A DNA stretch of 64,000 nucleotides from contig NZ_CP048113.1 in NCBI RefSeq assembly GCF_010093065.1, positions 6,342,001 through 6,406,000 on the forward strand. The letters run 5' to 3'. Below are positions 26,821-34,879 of this stretch, piece after piece. Made by a program: the position numbers and the translations under genes. Origin of the DNA: Chitinophaga agri. Its GTDB lineage: Bacteria > Bacteroidota > Bacteroidia > Chitinophagales > Chitinophagaceae. The notes under the pieces were generated by a model, which saw only the letters and a program-made list of their open reading frames with translations, searched no databases and was not told the DNA's origin. Position 1 is the first letter of the stretch; the number at the start of each line of letters is the position of its first letter.

Positions 26821-28068
26821 TTATGCTACAAATCCAACTGCAACAGTTGAATTGCTCATTTCATCTATCAGAATAAATGCACCGTTTGCAGGATTGGCCT
26901 CATAGCGGTCTGCAAAGATCGGTTGCGCTGTCTTCAGCGTTATTTTACCAATATCGTTCAGTCCCAGCTCTTTCCTGTCTTCCAGGATCGCATTGGAAGT
27001 TACATCGATCACATGGATGATCTGCTGTACTTTCGCTTTCACACGGTTGATGCCATGCTGTAACAGATATGTCTTACCTGGCACCAGTTTGGTCTGGTCC
27101 ATCCAGCATACCTGCGCTGTAATGTCTTTCAGCAATTCAGGCGCATTCTCCGGCTTAGACAGCATGCTGCCACGGCTGGTATCAATTTCATCTTCCAGTG
27201 TAATGACGACGCTCTGGCGTGCTTCTGCGGTGGTGAGTTGTGTCTCGAACTGCTCGATTGTTTTGATACGGCTCTTCTGCTGTGAAGGCAGAGAAATGAT
27301 CTCATCACCCACGTTAAAATGACCACTCACCACTTTACCGGCGAAACCGCGAAAGTCGTGATAGGCTTCTGTTTTCGGACGGATCACAGACTGTACCTTG
27401 AAACGTGCAGGGTGGCTGCTGTCTGCATGATCAAAAGTGATCTGCTCCAGGTATTCCAGAAGAGATTCACCGGAGTACCAGCTGATCTTTTCTGAGCGTG
27501 TAGCGAGATTTTCTCCATAGAGAGAAGAGATCGGAATGAACTTGATACCCGGCGCCTGGAAAGTAGCGTTGGCCACCAGTTGCTGGAAGTCTTCCACGAT
27601 CTGATTAAAGCGCGCTTCACTGTATTCTACCAGGTCCATCTTATTTACACACACTACCAGGTACGGAATACGCAGCAGGCAGGCGATGAAGAAGTGGCGG
27701 TAGGTTTGCTCGACAATACCTTTACGGGCATCGATCAGTATCAGGGATACCTGTGCGTTGGAGGCACCTGTTACCATGTTACGTGTATACTCGATGTGAC
27801 CCGGCGTATCAGCGATGATATATTTACGGGAAGGAGTCGAGAAGTAGATATGTGCTACGTCAATCGTAATACCCTGTTCACGTTCAGCGACGAGACCATC
27901 TGTCAGCAGGGACAGGTCGGTGAAGTCAAGTCCCTTACGTTTGCTGGCAGCATCCAGTGCTTCCATTTTATCCTGTGGAATGGAATGAGTATCATACAGC
28001 AATCTGCCGATCAGGGTGCTTTTACCATCATCTACACTGCCGGAAGTGGTTATACGTAAAACCTCCAT
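26821..28068 (-). CDS. cysN: Sulfate adenylyltransferase subunit 1 (GTPase)
   Basis: GTP hydrolysis by this subunit drives CysD to make APS from sulfate and ATP. It is 415 residues with an EF-Tu-like GTPase: GSVDDGKST (P-loop), DTPGH and NKMD. It lacks a C-terminal APS kinase domain, which in CysNC fusions would add about 200 residues. It is the last gene of the cysH-cysD-cysN set and shares a terminator with tdh. It is cytoplasmic and acts with CysD. Confidence 0.95.
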   Translation of the reverse strand: MEVLRITTSGSVDDGKSTLIGRLLYDTHSIPQDKMEALDAASKRKGLDFTDLSLLTDGLVAEREQGITIDVAHIYFSTPSRKYIIADTPGHIEYTRNMVTGASNAQVSLILIDARKGIVEQTYRHFFIACLLRIPYLVVCVNKMDLVEYSEARFNQIVEDFQQLVANATFQAPGIKFIPISSLYGENLATRSEKISWYSGESLLEYLEQITFDHADSSHPARFKVQSVIRPKTEAYHDFRGFAGKVVSGHFNVGDEIISLPSQQKSRIKTIEQFETQLTTAEARQSVVITLEDEIDTSRGSMLSKPENAPELLKDITAQVCWMDQTKLVPGKTYLLQHGINRVKAKVQQIIHVIDVTSNAILEDRKELGLNDIGKITLKTAQPIFADRYEANPANGAFILIDEMSNSTVAVGFVA

Positions 28069-28180
28069 GTTCTATTTTTTGATTCGCGGAGCCATGTGAT
28101 GCTCCGCTATGGTTTTATACTAGTTGATTAATGCGTATTCCTCCTGAGGGAATGAAGCGAGCCGTAACAGGTGGTCTTTA

Positions 28181-29089
28181 TTAAAAGTATCCGGCCTGTT
28201 TTCTTTTTTCCATAGCGGCTTCGGAACGTTTATCGTCAATGCGGGCGCCTCTTTCAGATATTTTGGCTTCCAGTATTTCGGAGATGATATCTTCCAGTTT
28301 ATCCGCTTCGGAGATCACAGCAGCGGTACAGGTCATATCGCCTACTGTACGGAAACGTACTTTTTCACGGAAAGGTGTTTCTTCTGCAGTGGTATTGAGG
28401 AATGGAGAGTAGGGCCAGTACATACCGTCTCTCTCAATGATCTCTCTTTCGTGAGAGAAGTAGATGGAAGGAATTTCCAGTTTCTCTCTGCGGATGTAGT
28501 TCCATACGTCCAGTTCTGTCCAGTTAGAGATAGGGAATACCCGCACGTTCTCGCCGTGCTGGATTTTACCATTCAGCATATCAAACAGCTCAGGGCGTTG
28601 CATTTTAGCGTTCCACTGACCAAATTCATCTCTTACAGAGAAGATCCTTTCTTTTGCACGGGCTTTCTCTTCATCACGACGGGCACCACCGATGCAGGCG
28701 TCAAATTTCAGTTCTTCGATAGCATCCAGCAGGGTGACTGTCTGAAGTGCGTTCCTGCTGGCGTATTTACCAGTTTCTTCCTGCACTTTACCCTGATTGA
28801 TACTATCCTGCACGTATCTTACTCTAAGATCAAGACCCAGTGATTCCACCAGCCAGTCACGGAACTGAATAGTTTCGGGGAAGTTGTGGCCGGTATCTAC
28901 ATGCAGTAAAGGAAAAGGAACTTTACCAGGGTAAAATGCCTTTTGCGCCAGTCGTACGATGGTGATAGAATCCTTACCACCTGAGAACAGGATGGCGGGG
29001 CGTTCAAACTGTGCGGCTGTTTCACGTAAAATATAGATGGCCTCGTCTTCCAGTGCCTGCGGAAACTCCCACTGTATTTTATTGGTCAT
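28181..29089 (-). CDS. cysD: Sulfate adenylyltransferase subunit 2
   Basis: This is the catalytic subunit that adenylates sulfate to APS together with CysN. The protein has about 302 residues from the ATG at 29089. The PP-loop FSGGKDSIT, then HVDTGHNFPET and IGGARRDEEKARAKERIFS are diagnostic of CysD. An in-frame TTG 42 bases upstream adds only an unconserved leader, so I prefer the ATG. It lies between cysH and cysN on the same strand. Confidence 0.95.
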   Translation of the reverse strand: MTNKIQWEFPQALEDEAIYILRETAAQFERPAILFSGGKDSITIVRLAQKAFYPGKVPFPLLHVDTGHNFPETIQFRDWLVESLGLDLRVRYVQDSINQGKVQEETGKYASRNALQTVTLLDAIEELKFDACIGGARRDEEKARAKERIFSVRDEFGQWNAKMQRPELFDMLNGKIQHGENVRVFPISNWTELDVWNYIRREKLEIPSIYFSHEREIIERDGMYWPYSPFLNTTAEETPFREKVRFRTVGDMTCTAAVISEADKLEDIISEILEAKISERGARIDDKRSEAAMEKRKQAGYF

Positions 29090-29165
29090 AAGTCTTTTAT
29101 TTAAATGTCCCTCGGGGACCAGATGAATCAAAATCGGTTACAAAATATAAAACGGAAACGTCACA

Positions 29166-29849
29166 TCAGCCATGCAGGCCGCATTCTTTTTTGGAGATTT
29201 CCCACCACCATCTTCCGGCACGGGGATGTTCGCCCGGTTCGATAGCACGTGTACATGGAGCGCATCCGATGGAGATAAAGCCCTTATCATGCAGTTTATT
29301 GTAGGGAACGTTCTTTTCTGCCAGGTAGTTGATCATCTCGTCAAAGGTCCAGTTAATAAGCGGATTGTACTTATACAACTGTCTGCTTTCGTCCCACTCA
29401 ATAGGGTGGAGTGACTGGCGGTTTTCCGATTGTTCAGCGCGCAGTCCGGTGATCCAGACCTTTACACCCTGTAATGCGCGGTTAAGTGGTACTACCTTCC
29501 GGATGTTACAGCATTCTTTACGGTTCTCAACGGATTCGTAGAAGCTGTTAGGACCTTTTTCCAGCAGTAGTTTTTCTACTGCAGCCGTTTCCGGAAAATA
29601 CACCTCAAAAGGTTGCTTATAGCGGGCACGGGTAAGGTCCATCAGGTCATAGGTTTCCTGGAACAAACGTCCTGTATCAAGGGTAAATACCCTGATCGGT
29701 AAGTTGGCGCGCCAGATCATGTCGGCAATCACCTGATCTTCCTGTCCAAATGAGGTGGAGAAGGCCACCGCTCCGGGAAATGCTGCTGCCAGATACTGCA
29801 TGGCAGCAATTGGATCTAACCCTTCCAGTGCTGTACTGATATTATCCAT
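29166..29849 (-). CDS. cysH: Assimilatory APS (adenylylsulfate) reductase
   Basis: A PP-loop reductase that turns activated sulfate into sulfite with thioredoxin. It has about 227 residues from the ATG at 29849. It keeps FSTSFGQED, TLDTGRLF and the catalytic C-terminal KKECGLHG. It also has the pairs ECCNIRK and GCAPCTR, the CC...CxxC ligands of a [4Fe-4S] cluster found in APS reductases but absent from E. coli-type PAPS reductases. With no APS kinase in the operon, APS is the likely substrate. A GTG at 29882 is in frame but sits in the loop of a leader hairpin. Confidence 0.9.
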   Translation of the reverse strand: MDNISTALEGLDPIAAMQYLAAAFPGAVAFSTSFGQEDQVIADMIWRANLPIRVFTLDTGRLFQETYDLMDLTRARYKQPFEVYFPETAAVEKLLLEKGPNSFYESVENRKECCNIRKVVPLNRALQGVKVWITGLRAEQSENRQSLHPIEWDESRQLYKYNPLINWTFDEMINYLAEKNVPYNKLHDKGFISIGCAPCTRAIEPGEHPRAGRWWWEISKKECGLHG

Positions 29850-29867
29850 GTGATCTATCTCAATAAC

Positions 29868-29901
29868 CTGACATTCATTCACAGTTGCCTATGAATGTCA
29901 G
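29868..29901 (-). promoter_or_regulatory. Hairpin in the cysH leader
   Basis: CTGACATTCAT (29868-29878) and ATGAATGTCAG (29891-29901) form a perfect 11-bp stem with a 12-nt loop, 19 nt upstream of the cysH ATG and downstream of the -7 box. It could be an RNA hairpin or a protein operator. Confidence 0.6.
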
Positions 29902-29939
29902 TAATACTTCCTTTATAGCTTGACAACTGTTGATATTTA

Positions 29940-29947
29940 CAAAAATA
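29940..29947 (-). promoter_or_regulatory. -7 promoter box of the cysHDN operon
   Basis: TATTTTTG on the minus strand, exact TAnnTTTG, about 91 nt upstream of the cysH ATG. The short pair CTAT (29956-29959) / ATAG (29967-29970) lies just upstream, at the place where the -33 box or an Rrf2 site would be. The rest of 29902-30116 shows nothing else I can name. Confidence 0.45.
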
Positions 29948-30116
29948 CATAAACTCTATAAAAAAGATAGGGTTTTTTTAAATGGGACGGAGAAGGGCTG
30001 TTTCGTGTTGAATATCATGTGGTTATGTGAATTTCGAGAAAGGGGGCTAATGGCTGTAATGGTGTTAGCTCTCCGCAGGGCAGGTAGTAATGGGGATGCT
30101 GAAGAATAACAGTTAT

Positions 30117-30147
30117 AAAAAAAGCCGGAGCGTCAACTCCGGCCTTT
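30117..30147 (-). terminator. Terminator after the Rrf2 gene
   Basis: GCCGGAG with CTCCGGC, 7-bp stem with flanking A/T runs, 3 bp past the rrf2 stop; it separates rrf2 from cysH. Confidence 0.75.
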
Positions 30148-30150
30148 AAG

Positions 30151-30579
30151 CTATAATATCGACACATTTCTGGTCAATATATCCTTCAGCGTCTTATGCT
30201 CAAGTATTTTCAGCGTCGCATCTCTCACTTTGCCCATCACATCATTCAATCCGCAGACAGCTTCATCCCGGCAATTCTCACACTTTTCATAGTAGTTGAG
30301 ACTCACGCAGGGAAGGAGGGCGATCGCACCATCCAGCAGACGGATGATCTTTGCGAGCGGAATTTCCTTCGGTGTTTTCAGCAGGTAATAGCCGCCGCCT
30401 TTACCTTTCTTACTGCCCAAAATTCCGGCATTCTTCAACTCCAGCAGGATGTTCTCCAGGAATTTGATAGAAATGCTCTTTTCCTGTGCTATTTCAGATA
30501 TAAGAATGGGCCCTTTATCTGCATTCTCTGCCAGGTGTATGAGTGCGTGAAAAGCGTATTGTGTTTTTTTAGACAACAT
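30151..30579 (-). CDS. Rrf2 family regulator with conserved cysteines
   Basis: A 142-residue winged-helix protein. QYAFHALIHLAENAD and IAQEKSISIKFLENILLELKN carry the DNA-binding part, and GKGGGYYLLK is the wing. The C-terminal part has LPCVSLNYYEKCENCRDEAVC, here described as Cys at about 91, 101, 104 and 110, a cysteine cluster like those that hold Fe-S clusters in IscR or NsrR. It lies directly upstream of cysHDN on the same strand, though a terminator separates them. Control of the sulfate genes, as by CymR in Firmicutes, is inference from position. Confidence 0.88.
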   Translation of the reverse strand: MLSKKTQYAFHALIHLAENADKGPILISEIAQEKSISIKFLENILLELKNAGILGSKKGKGGGYYLLKTPKEIPLAKIIRLLDGAIALLPCVSLNYYEKCENCRDEAVCGLNDVMGKVRDATLKILEHKTLKDILTRNVSIL

Positions 30580-30636
30580 ATCGATTCTCCCAGATGATCT
30601 AAGAATAATACTGCAAAGATAACAGCTTTTTAGCTC

Positions 30637-31353
30637 TTACAGACTCAGGACGTCTTTCATACCGAATACCCCTTTCTTACCCAGGATCCACTCGGCCGCC
30701 ACAACGGCGCCGGAAGCGAAACCTTCACGGGAGTGAGCCGTATGGGTGATCGTGATATCGTCGATGGCCGACGTATAGGTGATGCTGTGTGTACCGGGGG
30801 CCGGGTCAATACGTTTGGACACGATGGACAACTGTTCGGCAGTGCCCTCTTCCTCATTGATCCATTCCTTTTTGCGCAGTACTTTTTCCATCACCTGTTC
30901 AGCCAGGGTGATCGCCGTACCACTTGGTGCGTCCTTTTTCTGTGTGTGATGGATCTCTTCCATCTTCACACCATATTGCGGCTGACTGGCCATTAATTCA
31001 GCCAGGCGTTTGTTCACTTCAAAGAAGATGTTCACACCTACGCTGAAATTGCTGGCATATAAGAAAGCCTGGTGTTGCTCCAGACACAGCGATTTAACTG
31101 TAGAAAGGTGTTCCAGCCAGCCGGTGCTGCCTACTACAACAGGCACATTGGCAGCGAAGCACTTCAGTATATTGTTATAGGCGGTTTCAGGACCGGTGAA
31201 CTCGATAGCGACATCAGCTTTGCTCAGTTCAGCCTTCTCGAGCAGGTGGGTGCTCTCCTGATCAATACGATGGACGATCTCATGTCCTTTGGCAACGGCG
31301 ATAGCCTCAATTGCCTTTCCCATTTTTCCGTAACCGATAAGCGCTATTTTCAT
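30637..31353 (-). CDS. dapB: 4-hydroxy-tetrahydrodipicolinate reductase
   Basis: It reduces HTPA to tetrahydrodipicolinate in the lysine/diaminopimelate pathway. At 238 residues it is slightly shorter than E. coli DapB, as usual for Bacteroidota. IALIGYGKMGKAI binds NAD(P)H; EIHHTQKKDAPSGTA is the catalytic signature with the substrate lysine and histidines. It is the fourth gene of the parA-parB-DUF5683-dapB run, beginning 25 bp after DUF5683. Confidence 0.95.
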   Translation of the reverse strand: MKIALIGYGKMGKAIEAIAVAKGHEIVHRIDQESTHLLEKAELSKADVAIEFTGPETAYNNILKCFAANVPVVVGSTGWLEHLSTVKSLCLEQHQAFLYASNFSVGVNIFFEVNKRLAELMASQPQYGVKMEEIHHTQKKDAPSGTAITLAEQVMEKVLRKKEWINEEEGTAEQLSIVSKRIDPAPGTHSITYTSAIDDITITHTAHSREGFASGAVVAAEWILGKKGVFGMKDVLSL

Positions 31354-31378
31354 GATATTCTATTAGTAGAGAGGGAGA

Positions 31379-32077
31379 TTACCACCTGTTTGCAAGGGTC
31401 AGGCCCTGGCCAGTACTCTTTTTCTTGCCAATATTCACACGCAAGCTGAGTCCCAGTGCCTGATTATTGATAATGGTCGGGACCACTTTTATACTGAGGT
31501 CATCTGACATATTAAAGTCCTTCAGATGGGCAAATACAGTAGCATCCACGATATTGAGGCCATAAGCCAGTACGAATACGAGTACGGAATAGTCTACATA
31601 TTCCCGGTAGGCGTCCCTCAGTGATTTGAGTGAATTGGGATTCCGGTAAAGGTTCTCGAACTGGTCATGGGTATCGGCATTGCCGTCCATACGGATACGG
31701 TAAGCATCGCGGTAGGTACGGTATTTATCCATGTTGAAAATGAACGTACCGGTGGTGATGCCCAGAGCGGCATATACCAGCGGCAGTTTCCAGTACTGGC
31801 GGTTGTAGATCTGTCCAAGACCTGGCAGTACTGCTGAATAGAACGCTGCTTTACGCGGGCTATGCAGGCTTTTTGTAATAACAGGTGCGACCGAATCTCT
31901 TTTAACATAGAGTTCGGTAGTATCCTGTCGGCTGTCAGGTTGTTGTTTACGAAGATAGGATGCTTTAAGGCTATCCTGTGCCAGCAGATGACCTGGTATA
32001 CAGACCATTACTGCCATTGCCAGTAAACTGATGCGTATTAAATATAAGGAGAATGTATTCCCGGACTTTTTAGCCAC
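31379..32077 (-). CDS. DUF5683 family membrane-associated protein
   Basis: A 232-residue protein with an N-terminal signal anchor or signal peptide (about 10-33). The core SAVLPGLGQIYNRQYWKLPLVYAALG marks the DUF5683 family (broken here as SAVLPGLGQIYNRQYWK), followed by a second hydrophobic segment (about 140-165). The family is restricted to Bacteroidota and typically lies beside parB and dapB; its role is not known. It overlaps the end of parB by 8 bp, which suggests translational coupling. Confidence 0.87.
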   Translation of the reverse strand: MAKKSGNTFSLYLIRISLLAMAVMVCIPGHLLAQDSLKASYLRKQQPDSRQDTTELYVKRDSVAPVITKSLHSPRKAAFYSAVLPGLGQIYNRQYWKLPLVYAALGITTGTFIFNMDKYRTYRDAYRIRMDGNADTHDQFENLYRNPNSLKSLRDAYREYVDYSVLVFVLAYGLNIVDATVFAHLKDFNMSDDLSIKVVPTIINNQALGLSLRVNIGKKKSTGQGLTLANRW

Positions 32078-33002
32078 CGTATAAGTCTATTTTTTCTAAG
32101 ATGCTGTCAAGTTCCTCGTCAGAGTAAAACTCGATGGTCACGCTTCCTTTTCCGTTCTTATTTCTGTCCAGTTTCACCTTTGTTGCAAAATGGCTTGCGA
32201 GGTTGTCTTCTATTTTCTGATAGACAGGCGGCAGGGATACCTTGCCGGCAGCCTTTTTAATGTTGTTCTTATCGAGGCCCGTTTTACGTACCAGGTCTTC
32301 TGTCTGACGTACAGACAGACTATCCTGAATGATCTCATTGAAAACGTAGAGCTGTTTTTCTACATTTTCCAGGGCGATCAGTGCCCGGGCGTGGCCCATA
32401 CTAATCTGACCGTTACGCACGGCTACCTGGATATCAGGTGGCAGTTTCAGCAGGCGGATATAGTTGGTGACAGTACTTCTTTCCTTACCCATACGGTCAG
32501 CTACCTGTTCCTGGGTGAGTTCGCACTCTTCCATAAGACGTTTGTAGCTGAGGCCGATTTCTATAGCATTCAGATTTTCGCGCTGCAGGTTTTCCAGCAG
32601 GGCCAGTTCCAGGAGTTCCTGGTCATTGACCTGACGGACATACGCCGGGATATCTTTGATACCGGCAATCCTGCTGGCACGAAGACGTCTCTCACCTGCT
32701 ATCAGCTGGTACTTCTTAGGCCCCAGTTTTGATACGGTGATAGGCTGTATAATGTCGTGCAGCGAGATAGACATGCTCAATTCCTGCAGAGCTTTCTCAT
32801 CAAAGTCCCGGCGCGGCTGTTTTGGATTGATCTCTATCTGGTCAAGCGGAATACGCTCAATACCAGCAGCCTGTGCCACCACCTGTTCGCCAAGCGCACT
32901 GGTAGTTTGTTTCAGGTCAGTATCAATATTTTGCAGCAGCGAGCGGATACCTTTCCCCAGCGCCTCTTTCTTATTAGGATTGCCCTTACTCTGATTGCTC
33001 AT
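32070..33002 (-). CDS. parB: Chromosome partitioning protein ParB
   Basis: It binds parS sites, spreads along DNA and, with ParA, organises the origin region. At 310 residues it has family length. RKALGKG-type N-terminus (KKEALGKGIRSLL) is the ParA-contacting peptide; GERRLRASR is the CTP-binding box; LTQEQVADRMGKERSTVTNY is the parS-binding helix-turn-helix. A C-terminal dimerisation domain follows. It overlaps parA by 17 bp. I saw no perfect parS in the window. Confidence 0.95.
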   Translation of the reverse strand: MSNQSKGNPNKKEALGKGIRSLLQNIDTDLKQTTSALGEQVVAQAAGIERIPLDQIEINPKQPRRDFDEKALQELSMSISLHDIIQPITVSKLGPKKYQLIAGERRLRASRIAGIKDIPAYVRQVNDQELLELALLENLQRENLNAIEIGLSYKRLMEECELTQEQVADRMGKERSTVTNYIRLLKLPPDIQVAVRNGQISMGHARALIALENVEKQLYVFNEIIQDSLSVRQTEDLVRKTGLDKNNIKKAAGKVSLPPVYQKIEDNLASHFATKVKLDRNKNGKGSVTIEFYSDEELDSILEKIDLYGG

Positions 33003-33807
33003 TGTTAATTGCTAAAATTTTATCTTCCAGGTTAATACGTGTGAAGTTATTCTTTTGCAGAATTTCTTTGGCCAGGTTCAGATAGTTGATGGCGCCGGTA
33101 CTGGCGGCATCATACATAATAACTGATTTACCGAAGCTTGGTGCTTCGCCCAGTTTGGTATTACGGTGGATGATCGTGTTGAACACACTTTCCTCGAAGT
33201 GTTGTTTCACTTCGTCTACCACCTGGTTGCTGAGTCGCAGGCGACCATCGTACATGGTCATCAGGATACCCTCGATAGCCAGGTTAGTATTGAGGCGGCT
33301 CTGAACGATCTTAATGGTATTTAACAACTTGCCCAGACCTTCCAGCGCGAAGAACTCACACTGTACGGGGATGATCACGGAGTCGGACGCCACGAGTGCG
33401 TTCACGGTGATCAGGCCCAGGGAAGGAGAGCAGTCTACTATTACGAAATCATAGTCATCTTTTACTGTCGCTATCACCTGTTTCATCACCTGTTCCCTGT
33501 TCGGGTGGTTGATGAGTTCCAGTTCTGCACCTACCAGATCAATATGGGAAGGCAGCACTTTCAGGTTCGGCGTCTCCGATTCCAGGATCACGTCTTTGGC
33601 CTGCTTGTCATTTACCATACAGTCATATAAGCTCTGCTGTACGTTACGCAGGTCAAAACCTAAACCAGTGGTACTGTTAGCCTGCGGATCCGCATCTACC
33701 AGTAACGTTCTGTATTCCAGTACAGCCAGGCTGCTTGCCAGGTTGATAGCACTGGTAGTTTTCCCTACCCCACCTTTCTGATTAGCTATTGCAATTACTC
33801 TTGCCAT
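32986..33807 (-). CDS. parA: Chromosome partitioning ATPase ParA (Soj)
   Basis: A 273-residue deviant Walker ATPase: ANQKGGVGKTTSAINLA (Walker A with the signature lysine), VDADPQANST, and VDCSPSLGLI (Walker B). It works with ParB in segregation of the chromosome origin. There is no N-terminal HTH, so it is the chromosomal Soj type rather than a plasmid type. It is first in the parA-parB-DUF5683-dapB unit. Confidence 0.95.
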   Translation of the reverse strand: MARVIAIANQKGGVGKTTSAINLASSLAVLEYRTLLVDADPQANSTTGLGFDLRNVQQSLYDCMVNDKQAKDVILESETPNLKVLPSHIDLVGAELELINHPNREQVMKQVIATVKDDYDFVIVDCSPSLGLITVNALVASDSVIIPVQCEFFALEGLGKLLNTIKIVQSRLNTNLAIEGILMTMYDGRLRLSNQVVDEVKQHFEESVFNTIIHRNTKLGEAPSFGKSVIMYDAASTGAINYLNLAKEILQKNNFTRINLEDKILAINNEQSE

Positions 33808-33906
33808 TGTTGATTAGGTATTTCTTAGGTTTTACTATAGGACAATAAATAAGCATGGTTCAGGCACACCCGCAGGCCCATCGCCATGTAAAAGAATTTG
33901 CTTTTG

Positions 33907-34587
33907 CTAAAGATCAATGCTACTTCCTATTGCCGGCAGTAACAGTTCCAGCCCCGCGGCCGCAAACTGCTGCTGCGTTTTTTCCTTATCTATCTTGATA
34001 TACCCAAAGGTGTCATAATGAACGCCTATAATGCGTTTGCAATCAATAAACCCTGCGGCCACAATTGCATCATCAGCTCCCATGGTGAAATTATCTCCTA
34101 TTGGTAAAATTGCAAAATCCAGTTTAGCAAACCCAGGTATGAGCTGCATATCTAAAGTTAGCGCAGTATCTCCTGCAAAATAAAAATTTCCTTCGTCAGT
34201 CGTAAAAACGAATCCCATGGGATTGCCTCCGTAAGAACCGTCCGGCATGCCACTGGAATGATGAGCGACCACACATTTCACTGTGCCGAAGTCAAACTGC
34301 CATTTACCACCGGTATTCATCGGATGTACCCTTTCCAGCCCCTGTCTACCCGCCCAGCTTGTCAGTTCAAACGCGCCAACAACGGTCGCATTTGTCCGTT
34401 TCGCCAGTACAACGAGGTCAGCCACATGATCATCATGCCCATGAGAGCAAAATATATAATCTGCCTCTATTTTATTGATATCCACTGTTTTTGCCAGCTC
34501 GTTGTGTGTAATGAACGGGTCAAAAACAATCTTCTTTCCTTTAATCTCCACTCCGAAGCTCGAATGTCCGTAATAGGTAAATTTCAT
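33907..34587 (-). CDS. UPF0173 metal-dependent hydrolase (metallo-beta-lactamase fold)
   Basis: A 226-residue cytoplasmic protein of the UPF0173 family: YYGHSSFGVEIKGKKIVFDPF at the N-terminus, CSHGHDDH (HxHxDH metal motif), SSGMPDG, AGDTALTLDM and GVHYDTF. The fold is that of metallo-beta-lactamases with two metal ions. The physiological substrate is unknown. It lies upstream of and divergent to the next gene, with no clear operon partners. Confidence 0.9.
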   Translation of the reverse strand: MKFTYYGHSSFGVEIKGKKIVFDPFITHNELAKTVDINKIEADYIFCSHGHDDHVADLVVLAKRTNATVVGAFELTSWAGRQGLERVHPMNTGGKWQFDFGTVKCVVAHHSSGMPDGSYGGNPMGFVFTTDEGNFYFAGDTALTLDMQLIPGFAKLDFAILPIGDNFTMGADDAIVAAGFIDCKRIIGVHYDTFGYIKIDKEKTQQQFAAAGLELLLPAIGSSIDL

Positions 34588-34853
34588 CCTGCAGGTATCT
34601 ATATGAATTATAGTATATAACTAACCAAGTGTACAAAAGTACAACGAATAGCGTATAATAAGGTCTACCGCTCTATTTATTTATTCACAGCATTTATATA
34701 AACAACTTGTTAATTTGTTAAAAATGAGTCATTTACTGCAATTTGTTAAAGTAAATGCAAATTCTACCCCTTATACAATATCCGTTGTCCATGTCCGTCA
34801 TACCATCATACAGCCTCCGGTACCAAAAAAAATGACAGATGTACCGAAGGTTT

Positions 34854-34861
34854 TATTTTTG
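34854..34861 (+). promoter_or_regulatory. -7 promoter box of the membrane metallophosphoesterase
   Basis: TATTTTTG, exact TAnnTTTG, 18 nt before the ATG at 34880. It supports that start over an open-frame start at 34715, which would lie upstream of the promoter. Confidence 0.5.
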
Positions 34862-34879
34862 CACGGACAAATAAATCAT

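Noticed and set aside
29018..29033. parS-like site TGTTTCACGTAAAATA
   Set aside because: 14 of 16 positions match the ParB site, but it lies inside cysD and has two mismatches in the palindrome; a chance match is likely.
34715..34879. Upstream extension of the membrane metallophosphoesterase
   Set aside because: It includes the -7 box and shows no conserved sequence; the ATG at 34880 begins the first membrane helix.
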